In this document: positions 8,868 through 16,701 of the stretch, piece after piece
How positions within the stretch are numbered: the first letter of the stretch is position 1
Layout: each line of letters opens with the position of its first letter
Source of the DNA: Georgenia muralis
GTDB lineage: Bacteria; Actinomycetota; Actinomycetes; Actinomycetales; Actinomycetaceae
DNA: 64,000 bases
Direction: 5' to 3'
Assembly: GCF_003814705.1 (NCBI RefSeq)
Contig: NZ_RKRA01000001.1
Span: 3,540,776-3,604,775 of the forward strand
The notes under the pieces: generated by a model
What the model was told of the DNA's origin: nothing
Seen by the model: the letters and a program-made list of their open reading frames with translations, nothing else
Database searches by the model: none
Made by a program: the position numbers and the translations under genes

Positions 8868-10052
8868 TCACACCGACCACGTCCGGGCGATCCGCCCCCC
8901 ACGCGCCCGCAGGGCGCTCAGCCCCTCCCCCGCCCCCGGACGGCGCCGGCGTCCGCCATCGAGCACCTCGTACGTGGCGCTGATGCCGAGCGGGGAGACC
9001 TCCCGCCGGGAGGTCTGGACCTCGTCGGCGACGGCGACGACCGGCAGCGCGCGCGGGAGGGCGGCGCGCGCCACGGTCGCGACCACCGACGCGGTCAGGC
9101 TCCGGGCGTCCAGGACGGCCGTTCCCGTCAGGACGAGGTCCGCCTCCGCGACGGCGCCGGCGAGGTCCACGGCCGTCGCGACGACCTCGGCCCCGGGCAG
9201 GGCCCGGGCGCCCAGCAGCTGCAGGACGAACGCGCTGCCGCCCCCTGCTCCGGTGCCGGGTGAGCGGGCCAGCCGGGTGCCGGCGGACCCGGGCTCGACC
9301 GCGAGCAGGGAGCGGCGCGGGGCCGGCGGTGCCGAGCGCTCCAGCACGTCGCACCCGCGCCCCAGCGCCCGCTCGAGGTCCTGCGCGCGGGCCGGTCCCA
9401 CCGCCGGGTCCTGACCCAGGACGGCACCGGCGCCGTGCAGCCCCAGCAGGGGCGCGTCGTCGCTGAGCGCCAGGACGACGTCGACGCCGGCGAGCCGCTC
9501 CCGCGCGGCGGACACCACGGCCGCCGCACCGTCGGCCGCCAGGCCCGCCAGGGCGAGCCCCCCGCTCGTGAGCGGGTCCGCCGCCTCGCCGCCCGCCAGC
9601 TGCGCCAGCAGGCCGGCCCCGCCGTCGTGGGCGGCGGCGGGGACCGACAGGCCCACGACGACCCGGCCGGCGCCGGTGGCCAGGGCGGCGAGGACGAGCG
9701 CCCCGAGCCCGCTGGTGGTGCCCCGGACGGCGGCCTCGGTGCGGTCGGCCGCGAGGTGGGTGCCGAGGACCTGGTCCCCCTCGACGAAGGCGGTCCCGCC
9801 CGCCTGACCGGGCACGTGCAGGACCGTGGCGGGCACGGCGGCGCCGAGCGGTCCCGGGACGGTCACCGGGACGAGCCGACCGCCCAGCGCCGCGCCGACG
9901 GCGTCGACCAGGCCGGCGGAGCCGTCGGAGAGCGGCAGTGTCCGGACGACGTCGGACGGGACGCTCTCCCGCCAGCCCTCGGCCAGCGCCGTGGCCGCGA
10001 CGGCGGCGGTGACGGCCCCGGCGAACCGGTCCGTCGCGACGAGGACCCGCAC
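8868..10052 (-). CDS. Glycerate kinase (GlxK family)
   Basis: Predicted to phosphorylate D-glycerate, feeding glycolysis or serine-linked metabolism. The start is the GTG at 10052 (VRVLVATDRFAG), one base after the stop of the upstream peptidase gene; 394 residues, close to the family length. Family features include the N-terminal DRFAG segment, a long Ala/Gly-rich Rossmann-like core with GTTSGLGALVLAAL and DGGAGLL, and a C-terminal LVLTGTAVLD resembling the family's ExxxTGEGxxD region. That last motif is altered (TGTAVLD), so activity should be treated with some caution. Confidence 0.8.
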   Translation of the reverse strand: MRVLVATDRFAGAVTAAVAATALAEGWRESVPSDVVRTLPLSDGSAGLVDAVGAALGGRLVPVTVPGPLGAAVPATVLHVPGQAGGTAFVEGDQVLGTHLAADRTEAAVRGTTSGLGALVLAALATGAGRVVVGLSVPAAAHDGGAGLLAQLAGGEAADPLTSGGLALAGLAADGAAAVVSAARERLAGVDVVLALSDDAPLLGLHGAGAVLGQDPAVGPARAQDLERALGRGCDVLERSAPPAPRRSLLAVEPGSAGTRLARSPGTGAGGGSAFVLQLLGARALPGAEVVATAVDLAGAVAEADLVLTGTAVLDARSLTASVVATVARAALPRALPVVAVADEVQTSRREVSPLGISATYEVLDGGRRRRPGAGEGLSALRARGGRIARTWSV

Positions 10053-10053
10053 C

Positions 10054-11415
10054 TCAGACCCGACCGCCGAGACGTGCCAGGAGCAGGGCCTCGGCCAGGA
10101 CCACCCGCTCGAGCTCGCCGAGGTGGACGGACTCGTCCTCGCTGTGGGCGCGGGAGTCGGGGTCCTCGACACCGGTGACGAGGATCTTCGCCTCGGGGAA
10201 GACCTCCCGGAGCTCGGCGATGAACGGGATCGACCCGCCCACGCCGATGTCGACCGGCTCGTGGTCCCAGGCCTGCGCGAAGGCCCAGCGGGCGGTGCGC
10301 ATCTCCTCGGAGTCGCCGCCGGCGTCGAACGCCTGGCCGCGCTCGCCGGGGGTGACGCTGACGCGGGCACCGAACGGCGCGTGGGCGAGGAGGTGGTCGT
10401 GGAGCAGCCGCTCGGCCTCCGCGGGGTCCTGGCCGGGCGCGATGCGCATCGAGAGCTTGGCCCGGCAGACCGGGGCGATGGTGTTCGAGGCCTGGGCGAC
10501 GGACGTCGCGTCCAGGCCGATGACGGACAGGGCCGGCTTGGTCCACATGCGGGCGCTCAGCGCTCCGGTGCCGGCGAGGCGGTAGCCGTCGACGGCCGAG
10601 GCGTCGGCACGCAGGTCCGCCTCGGGGTAGTCGACGTCGGCGTCGTCACGGGCGACGAGACCGGCGACGGCGACGTCCCCCGCGGCGTCGTGGAGGGTGG
10701 CCACCAGGCGGGCCATGAGGGTGACGGCGTCGAGCACCGGGCCGCCGAACATGCCCGAGTGCACGGCGTGGTCGAGCACCCGCACCTCCACCTCGCAGTC
10801 GACCAGACCGCGCAGCGACGTCGTCAGGGCCGGGACGCCGATCTTCCAGTTGCCGGAGTCCGCGACGACGATGACGTCGGCGGCGAGACGGTCGCGGTGG
10901 GCGTGGAGGAAGTCGGTGAAGGTGGGCGAGCCGATCTCCTCCTCACCCTCGACGAAGACCGTGACGCCCACGGCGAGCTCGTCGCCCAGGACGCGCAACG
11001 CCCCGACGTGCGCCATGACCCCGGCCTTGTCGTCCGCGGCGCCGCGGCCGTAGAGCCGCTCACCGCGCTGCACGGGCTCGAAGGGGTCCGAGGTCCATCC
11101 CCCGGCCTCCCCGGGGGGCTGGACGTCGTGGTGGGCGTAGAGCAGCACCGTCGGCGCGCCCTGCGGGCCGGGCCGGTGCGCCACGACGGCGGGGCGGGAG
11201 GTCCGTCCGTCCGCCGTGGTCACCTCGAGGACCTCGGCCGTGGTCATGCCGGCGCCGTGCAGCAGCGCCGCCACCGCCTCCGCCGAGGCGCGCACGTGCG
11301 CCTGGTCGAACGCGTCGGAGGAGACGCTGGGGATGCGCACCAGGTCCTCCAGGTCGGCGCGCACCCGGGGGAAGGCCTCACGGGTGCGCCGGGCGAGATC
11401 GTCGACTCCAGTCAC
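10054..11415 (-). CDS. M20 family metallopeptidase (dipeptidase)
   Basis: Di-zinc peptidase of the ArgE/DapE/CNDP group, 453 residues, likely cleaving dipeptides in the cytoplasm. Zinc ligands: H95 and D97 in YAHHDVQP, Asp in GRGAADDK (about 130), the EE pair in EGEEEIGS, and a late His in HSEDE. The GTG at 11415 is chosen: TAGCCT lies 7 nt upstream on the minus strand and no ribosome binding site is seen, so the transcript is probably leaderless. Followed within a base by the glycerate kinase gene, so they form an operon. Confidence 0.9.
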   Translation of the reverse strand: MTGVDDLARRTREAFPRVRADLEDLVRIPSVSSDAFDQAHVRASAEAVAALLHGAGMTTAEVLEVTTADGRTSRPAVVAHRPGPQGAPTVLLYAHHDVQPPGEAGGWTSDPFEPVQRGERLYGRGAADDKAGVMAHVGALRVLGDELAVGVTVFVEGEEEIGSPTFTDFLHAHRDRLAADVIVVADSGNWKIGVPALTTSLRGLVDCEVEVRVLDHAVHSGMFGGPVLDAVTLMARLVATLHDAAGDVAVAGLVARDDADVDYPEADLRADASAVDGYRLAGTGALSARMWTKPALSVIGLDATSVAQASNTIAPVCRAKLSMRIAPGQDPAEAERLLHDHLLAHAPFGARVSVTPGERGQAFDAGGDSEEMRTARWAFAQAWDHEPVDIGVGGSIPFIAELREVFPEAKILVTGVEDPDSRAHSEDESVHLGELERVVLAEALLLARLGGRV

Positions 11416-11422
11416 GGCGTCG

Positions 11423-11450
11423 AGGCTACCGCCGCCGCGTCGACTACCCT
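11423..11450. promoter_or_regulatory. Back-to-back leaderless promoters (M20 peptidase / DUF3043 gene)
   Basis: TAGCCT on the minus strand (11423-11428) lies 7 nt before the GTG at 11415, and TACCCT on the plus strand (11445-11450) lies 6 nt before the GTG at 11457. Each -10 sits about where the other promoter's -35 would be. Confidence 0.6.
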
Positions 11451-11456
11451 GCTGGG

Positions 11457-12026
11457 GTGATCGGACGCCGCACCCCCGTCGAGCCAGAGCCGGAACCCGT
11501 CCTCCCCGGCAAGGGCCGCCCCACGCCCAAGCGCAAGCAGGCCGAGGCGCGCAACCGCCGCCCGCTGGTGCCCGAGGACCGCAAGGAGGCCCGGCGCCGC
11601 GCGCGCGAGCAGCGCAACGAGTCCTGGGCCCGTCAGCAGGAGGCGATGCGCACCGGTGACGAGCGGTACCTGCCGCTGCGGGACAAGGGCCCGGTGCGTC
11701 GCTACGCCCGCGACCACGTCGACGCCCGCTGGTCGGTGGCCGAGTTCTTCCTGCCGCTCGCGCTGGTGATGATCGTCGTCATGATGTTCGCCGGCGCGTA
11801 CCCCCAGCTGGCCGGCGGCCTCGTGCTGGCGATGTACGGCGTCCTCGTCCTCGCGATCGCCGACTCCCTGTTCATGGTGTGGCGGCTGAAGAAGAAGCTC
11901 GCCGCGCGGTTCGGCGAGGAGAAGGTCCCCCGGTGGACCGGGTTCTACGCGTTCTCGCGCAACTTCTACTTCCGTCGCATGCGCCAGCCCCGTCCGCAGG
12001 TCGGGCGCGGGGAGTACCCGGCCTGA
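11457..12026 (+). CDS. DUF3043 membrane protein
   Basis: Conserved actinobacterial protein of unknown function, 189 residues. A basic, charged N-terminal half (repeated Arg/Lys, about residues 15-90) is followed by two membrane helices (about 95-115 and 118-140) and a basic tail. GTG start 6 nt after TACCCT with no ribosome binding site. It shares a 41-bp intergenic region with the divergent M20 peptidase gene. The charged N-terminus should face the cytoplasm. No catalytic motif is visible. Confidence 0.85.
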   Translation: MIGRRTPVEPEPEPVLPGKGRPTPKRKQAEARNRRPLVPEDRKEARRRAREQRNESWARQQEAMRTGDERYLPLRDKGPVRRYARDHVDARWSVAEFFLPLALVMIVVMMFAGAYPQLAGGLVLAMYGVLVLAIADSLFMVWRLKKKLAARFGEEKVPRWTGFYAFSRNFYFRRMRQPRPQVGRGEYPA

Positions 12027-12035
12027 TCGGGCACC

Positions 12036-12041
12036 TACGAT
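12036..12041 (+). promoter_or_regulatory. Candidate -10 of the aldo/keto reductase gene
   Basis: TACGAT lies 7 nt before the ATG at 12049, with no ribosome binding site between them, so a leaderless transcript is likely. Confidence 0.55.
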
Positions 12042-12048
12042 CGAGGGC

Positions 12049-13062
12049 ATGGTCAACCACGTCTATCTCGGCCGCTCCGGCCTGAAGATCTCCGAGATCA
12101 CCTACGGCAACTGGCTCACCCACGGCTCCCAGGTCGACGCCGAGGTGGCGACGTCCTGCGTGCACGCCGCCCTCGACGCCGGGATCACCACGTTCGACAC
12201 CGCCGACGCCTACGCCAACGGCAAGGCCGAGAAGGTTCTCGGCAAGGCGCTCAAGGGCCAGCGCCGCGAGTCCCTCGAGCTGTTCACCAAGGTCTACTGG
12301 CCGACCGGCCCGAAGGGTCCCAACGACTCGGGCCTGTCGCGCAAGCACATCATGGAGTCCATCGACGGCTCCCTCCGACGCCTGGGCACCGACTACGTCG
12401 ACCTCTACCAGGCGCACCGCTTCGACGTGGAGACGCCGATCGAGGAGACGATGCAGGCCTTCGCCGACGTCGTGCGCGCCGGCAAGGCGCTGTACATCGG
12501 CGTCTCGGAGTGGACCGCGGAGCAGATCCGCTTCGCCCACGACCACTCCCGCGAGCTGGGCTTCCAGGTCATCTCGTCCCAGCCGCAGTACTCGATGCTC
12601 TGGCGGGTCATCGAGGACGAGGTCGTCCCCACCTCCAGCGAGCTCGGGCTGTCCCAGATCGTGTGGTCCCCGGTGGCCCAGGGTGTCCTGACGGGCAAGT
12701 ACCTGCCCGGGGAGAAGCTGCCCAAGGGGTCGCGGGCGACCGACAAGAAGGGCGGCGCCGACACGATCAAGCGCTTCCTCGACGACGACCTCCTCACCCG
12801 TGTCCAGAGCCTGCGGCCGGTCGCGGACGAGCTCGGCCTGACGATGGCCCAGCTGGCCGTGGCCTGGGTCCTGCAGAACGACAACGTCGCCGCGGCCATC
12901 ATCGGGGCCTCCCGGCCGGAGCAGGTCGCGGAGAACGTCGTCGCCTCCGGCGTGCGCATCCCGGCCGAGCTCATGGCGAGGATCGACGAGACCCTCGGTG
13001 ACCGGGTCGTCCGCGACCCGGCGAAGACCTGGGAGAACGCCCCGCACACCCGGCCCAGCTGA
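12049..13062 (+). CDS. Aldo/keto reductase (Kv-beta-like group)
   Basis: NADPH-dependent oxidoreductase with a TIM-barrel fold, 337 residues. The catalytic tetrad is recognisable: Asp and Tyr in DTADAY (about 51-56), Lys in FTKVYW, and His in YQAHR. C-terminal NADPH-binding segments include IIGASRPEQVAENV. The barrel most resembles the voltage-gated K+ channel beta-subunit/YghZ group, which reduces small aldehydes such as methylglyoxal; the actual substrate cannot be read from the sequence. Stands alone with its own promoter. Confidence 0.9.
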   Translation: MVNHVYLGRSGLKISEITYGNWLTHGSQVDAEVATSCVHAALDAGITTFDTADAYANGKAEKVLGKALKGQRRESLELFTKVYWPTGPKGPNDSGLSRKHIMESIDGSLRRLGTDYVDLYQAHRFDVETPIEETMQAFADVVRAGKALYIGVSEWTAEQIRFAHDHSRELGFQVISSQPQYSMLWRVIEDEVVPTSSELGLSQIVWSPVAQGVLTGKYLPGEKLPKGSRATDKKGGADTIKRFLDDDLLTRVQSLRPVADELGLTMAQLAVAWVLQNDNVAAAIIGASRPEQVAENVVASGVRIPAELMARIDETLGDRVVRDPAKTWENAPHTRPS

Positions 13063-13111
13063 CCGGGCACGGCGGCCGCGTGGCAGCACTCGGCGGCCGC
13101 CGCGACCGCCG

Positions 13112-13143
13112 GCCTCAGCGGCCGCCGGCCTCAGCGGCCGCCG
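13112..13143. repeat. 16-bp tandem duplication across the pyrD stop codon
   Basis: Two exact head-to-tail copies of a 16-bp unit (13112-13127 and 13128-13143). The second copy contains the pyrD stop codon, and the first lies just beyond the gene. Confidence 0.85.
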
Positions 13144-14186
13144 CGACCCCGGGTCGCGCGGCCGGCGAGGGCGCGGTTGAGCCGGCCCGGCCAGGCCGGA
13201 CCCTCGTAGATGAACGCCGTGTACGCCTGGAGGAGGTCCGCGCCGGCGTCGAGCATCGCCTCGGCGTCGGCGCGGGTGGCGATGCCACCGACGCCGATGA
13301 CCACCGGTCCCTCCCCCAGCCGTGTCCGCAGGAGCCGGACCACGTCCAGCGCGCGGGCGCGCAGCGGCTCGCCCGACAGGCCGCCGGGGCCGAGGTCGTG
13401 GTCGATCGTCGTGTTCGTCGCCACCACCCCGCCCAGGCCGAGCTCGAGGACCAGGTCCGCGACGGCGTGGAGATCGGCGTCGGCCAGGTCGGGGGCGATC
13501 TTGACGAGCACCGGCACCTCCCGCCCGGCCGTCTCCCGCGCCGCGTCACGCACCGCGGCGAGGATGGGCCGCAGCGCGTCGACCGCCTGGAGGTCGCGCA
13601 GGCCGGGGGTGTTGGGCGAGGAGACGTTGACCACGAGGTAGTCCGCCCACCGCGCCACCGCCCGGGCGCTGGTGACGTAGTCCGCCCCGGCGCTCTCGAG
13701 CGGGGTCACCCTGCTCTTGCCGATGTTGGCCCCGACCACCACCGCGCGCCCCCGCCGGGTCCCCCGGAGCCGTCGCAGCCGCTCCCCGGCGGCGGCGGCG
13801 CCGCGGTTGTTGAAGCCCATGCGGTTGCGCAGGGCCCGCCGGTCGACGTGGCGCCACAGCCGGGGGCGCTCGTTGCCCGGCTGGGCGACGGCGGTGACGG
13901 TGCCCACCTCGACGAACCCGAAGCCGAGCATGTCCATGCCCAGCACGGTGTCCGCGTCCTTGTCCATGCCCGCGGCGAGCCCGAGGACCCCCGGGACCGG
14001 CCGCGCCAGGGGTCCGCCCGCCGACCTGGCCGGGACGGGTCGGGCGGGTCGCCTGCCGAGGGTGGCCCGGAGCGTGCCCGCGAGGCCGGGGACGCGCGCC
14101 GCCGACCGGATCAGTCCCATCGCCAGCACGTGCGCCCGCTCGGGGTCGAGGCGCAGCGCGAGGGTGCGGAAGAGGACCTGGTACAT
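13131..14186 (-). CDS. pyrD: Dihydroorotate dehydrogenase (quinone), class 2
   Basis: Fourth step of pyrimidine synthesis: oxidises dihydroorotate to orotate and passes electrons to the membrane quinone pool. 351 residues with the class 2 N-terminal helical membrane-association region (MYQVLFRTLALRLDPERAH). FMN-site and catalytic segments visible: LAAGMDKD, NRMGFNNRG, VNVSSPNTPGLRDLQ with the class 2 catalytic Ser, VKIAPDL and GVGGI. It follows a small membrane-protein gene on the same strand with a one-base gap. The basic C-terminus ends at a 16-bp tandem duplication. Confidence 0.95.
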   Translation of the reverse strand: MYQVLFRTLALRLDPERAHVLAMGLIRSAARVPGLAGTLRATLGRRPARPVPARSAGGPLARPVPGVLGLAAGMDKDADTVLGMDMLGFGFVEVGTVTAVAQPGNERPRLWRHVDRRALRNRMGFNNRGAAAAGERLRRLRGTRRGRAVVVGANIGKSRVTPLESAGADYVTSARAVARWADYLVVNVSSPNTPGLRDLQAVDALRPILAAVRDAARETAGREVPVLVKIAPDLADADLHAVADLVLELGLGGVVATNTTIDHDLGPGGLSGEPLRARALDVVRLLRTRLGEGPVVIGVGGIATRADAEAMLDAGADLLQAYTAFIYEGPAWPGRLNRALAGRATRGRGGR

Positions 14187-14187
14187 C

Positions 14188-14670
14188 TCAGCGCCGCTCG
14201 GCCCGGGCGGCCACCCGCGCCGGGCTCGAGACGTAGAGCCAGACCAGGCCCAGCACCGGCAGCACCGCCGGGACGAAGCCGTAGCCGCTGCCGTAGCGCG
14301 ACCAGACCGTGTCCGCGGGGAAGAGGTCGGGCCGGGTCAGGCTCAGCGTGCCGACGACGGCGACGCCCACCAGCTCGAAACCCACCGCCACCCACGCGAC
14401 GCGCCGCATCCGGCGCCCGTTGTGGGCCAGCGCCACCGTCGCGGCGACGTACACCGCGCCGGCCAGCGCGGAGAGGCCGTAGGCGAACGGGGCCTCCCCG
14501 GCGTCCCGGAGCAGCTGGACCGTCGCGCGCGCCGTCGCCGCCACCGCGAAGATGCCGTACACGAGGATGAGCACACGGCCCAACCCGTAGGCCGGTCGCC
14601 GGGTGTCGGTGGTCGACGTCGTGCTCACCGGGGCGTACCCCGGCTCGCGGACGTCCTCGCGGGTGGTCAT
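14188..14670 (-). CDS. Conserved four-helix membrane protein
   Basis: Unrecognised actinobacterial membrane protein of 160 residues. About 30 polar N-terminal residues are followed by four hydrophobic helices, with a motif-free short basic tail. The ATG at 14670 is preferred because GAGGAGG lies just upstream; an in-frame ATG at 14688 would overlap the previous gene's stop in ATGA. It lies between another small membrane protein and pyrD, whose start is one base downstream, so the three are co-transcribed. No function can be assigned. Confidence 0.7.
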   Translation of the reverse strand: MTTREDVREPGYAPVSTTSTTDTRRPAYGLGRVLILVYGIFAVAATARATVQLLRDAGEAPFAYGLSALAGAVYVAATVALAHNGRRMRRVAWVAVGFELVGVAVVGTLSLTRPDLFPADTVWSRYGSGYGFVPAVLPVLGLVWLYVSSPARVAARAERR

Positions 14671-14684
14671 GTCGTCCTCCTCGG

Positions 14685-15038
14685 TCATCCTGCCCACACC
14701 TGCCACACCCGGGCCTGCATGGCCATGATCGCCACGCACGCCACGAGCAGGACGACAGAGCTCGTCCGTGTCCGGTCCGCCATCGCCCAGACCGCGGCGA
14801 CCGGCAGCAGCACGACCGCGGTGACCACGTAGCCCCAGAACGTCCAGGGGTCCGCCGGGGACCTGCCGCCGGCGGCGGCGGCGATCCCCACGACGATCTG
14901 AGCCAGGAGCGCGACCTCCACGGCGCCGCCCGCGACCAGCTGGCGCAGCACCACCGGGCGGTCCCTCAGCGCGAACCAGGCGGCCCACAGCGCTAGCGCG
15001 CCGGCCAGGGCGGCGGCGAGGACGACGGTCGTGAGCAC
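14685..15038 (-). CDS. Small four-helix membrane protein
   Basis: 117-residue protein made almost entirely of four hydrophobic helices, unrecognised. GTG start at 15038 with TAATCT 6 nt upstream and no ribosome binding site, so probably leaderless and the first gene of a three-gene unit with the next membrane protein and pyrD. Its promoter is interlocked with that of the divergent pepA. Membrane location is certain from hydropathy; any role is unknown. Confidence 0.7.
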   Translation of the reverse strand: MLTTVVLAAALAGALALWAAWFALRDRPVVLRQLVAGGAVEVALLAQIVVGIAAAAGGRSPADPWTFWGYVVTAVVLLPVAAVWAMADRTRTSSVVLLVACVAIMAMQARVWQVWAG

Positions 15039-15044
15039 CCGGCG

Positions 15045-15076
15045 AGATTATCGCCCCCGGGCCGCCGGGCTAGCAT
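15045..15076. promoter_or_regulatory. Back-to-back leaderless promoters (membrane protein-pyrD unit / pepA)
   Basis: TAATCT on the minus strand (15045-15050) is 6 nt before the GTG at 15038. TAGCAT on the plus strand (15071-15076) is 6 nt before the GTG at 15083. The gap between the two genes is only 44 bp, so each -10 overlaps the other's -35 region. Confidence 0.6.
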
Positions 15077-15082
15077 CGGACG

Positions 15083-16546
15083 GTGACCGACCTCGACCTG
15101 ACCTCGAAGAACCCCGCCCGCATCGGCGCCGACGCCCTCGTCGTCGGCGTCGCCCGCACGACCGACGGCCCCCGCCTCCTCGGTGACGTCCTCCCCGGGC
15201 GCGCCGCCTCCGCCCTCACCGCGCTGCTGCCCGCCCTGGGCGTGAGCGGCAGTGCCGACGAGGTGGTGCGCATCCCGGCCGTCGACGGCGTCGCCGCGGA
15301 CGTCCTCGTGCTCACCGGTGTGGGTGAGGACCTGACCTACGAGGCGCTGCGGCGCGCGGCCGGCTCCGCCGTCCGCTCCCTCGCCGGGACCGAGCACGTC
15401 GTCCTCGCGCTGCCCGCCGGGGACGCCGCCGTCGTCGGCGCCGTCGCCGAGGGCGCCCTGCTCGGCGCCTACCGCTTCGACCGCTACAAGTCGTCCGACC
15501 CTGCCCCCGTGGCGCGCGTCGAGGTGGCCACCCCGGCCGCGAAGGACAAGGCCGCGCGGGCGGCCGCCGAGCGCGCCCGGATCGTCGGCGCCGCGGTGCG
15601 CGGCGTGCGCGACCTCGTCAACGCCTCCCCCGCCCACCTGTACCCGGCGAGCTTCGCCGACGAGGCGAGGGCCGCCGCCGAGGGCAGCGCGGTCACGGTG
15701 ACCGTCCTGGACGAGCAGGACCTCGCCGAGGGCGGCTACGGCGGACTCCTCGCCGTCGGTCAGGGCTCGGTGCGCCCGCCGCGCCTGGTGCGGGTCGAGT
15801 ACGCGCCCGCGCGCTCCCGCGCCCACTACGCCCTCGTGGGCAAGGGCATCACCTTCGACTCGGGCGGACTCTCCATCAAGCCGGCCAAGGGCATGGAGAC
15901 CATGAAGTGCGACATGGCCGGCGCCGCGACGGTCCTGCACACCGTGCTCGCCGCCGCCGAGCTCGCCCTGCCCGTCCGGGTGACCGGCTGGCTCGCGCTC
16001 GCCGAGAACATGCCCTCCGGCACCGCCCAGCGGCCCTCCGACGTCATCACGATCCGCGGCGGGACCACCGTCGAGGTCCTCAACACCGACGCCGAGGGCC
16101 GGCTCGTCCTGGCCGACGCGCTCGTCGCGGCCCGGGAGGAGAACCCCGACGTCCTCGTGGACATCGCGACGCTCACCGGCGCCCAGATGATCGCCCTCGG
16201 CAACCGCGTCGGCGCCGTGATGGGCACCGAGGAGGTGCGCGAGCAGGTCGCCGCCGCCGCGGACGCCGGCGGCGAGCAGTTCTGGCCCATGCCGCTGCCG
16301 GTCGAGCTGCGCGAGTCGATGAAGACCCCGGTCGCGGACATCGCCAACATGGGCGACCGCTTCGGCGGGATGCTCGTCGCGGGCCTGTTCCTCAAGGAGT
16401 TCGTGGGTGAGACGCCCTGGGCCCACCTCGACGTCGCCGGTCCGGCGTACAACGACGCCAAACCGTTCGGGTACACCCCCAAGGGCGGCACGGGCATGGG
16501 GCTGCGGACCCTCCTGGGTCTGCTCGAGGCCGCGGCCGCCCGCTAG
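15083..16546 (+). CDS. pepA: Leucyl aminopeptidase (M17)
   Basis: Cytoplasmic di-metal aminopeptidase that removes N-terminal residues, mainly Leu; 487 residues, normal length. The less conserved N-terminal domain covers about residues 1-165. The catalytic domain contains VGKGITFDSGGLSIKP (metal Lys and Asp), KCDMAGAA (metal Asp), and the family signature NTDAEGRLVLADAL. GTG start 6 nt after TAGCAT, leaderless. In other actinobacteria pepA is also found just before the lpdA/E2 genes, as here. Confidence 0.96.
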   Translation: MTDLDLTSKNPARIGADALVVGVARTTDGPRLLGDVLPGRAASALTALLPALGVSGSADEVVRIPAVDGVAADVLVLTGVGEDLTYEALRRAAGSAVRSLAGTEHVVLALPAGDAAVVGAVAEGALLGAYRFDRYKSSDPAPVARVEVATPAAKDKAARAAAERARIVGAAVRGVRDLVNASPAHLYPASFADEARAAAEGSAVTVTVLDEQDLAEGGYGGLLAVGQGSVRPPRLVRVEYAPARSRAHYALVGKGITFDSGGLSIKPAKGMETMKCDMAGAATVLHTVLAAAELALPVRVTGWLALAENMPSGTAQRPSDVITIRGGTTVEVLNTDAEGRLVLADALVAAREENPDVLVDIATLTGAQMIALGNRVGAVMGTEEVREQVAAAADAGGEQFWPMPLPVELRESMKTPVADIANMGDRFGGMLVAGLFLKEFVGETPWAHLDVAGPAYNDAKPFGYTPKGGTGMGLRTLLGLLEAAAAR

Positions 16547-16701
16547 CCGTCGGCGCCGTGCCCCGGGGCACGGCGCCCCGGCCGGGCCCGCCGCCGCGCG
16601 GGTGCACCCCGCGCCCGAATGGGCCCTCACGGCACGGGAGTGGAATGATGACGGCGGATCCGGCCCAACCGGGGCCGACCATGGTGCTCAAGGAGAGGTA
16701 C

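Noticed and set aside
16681-16701. ATG at 16681 as the lpdA start
   Set aside because: It overlaps the ribosome binding site for the GTG at 16702 and adds seven residues not typical of the family N-terminus.
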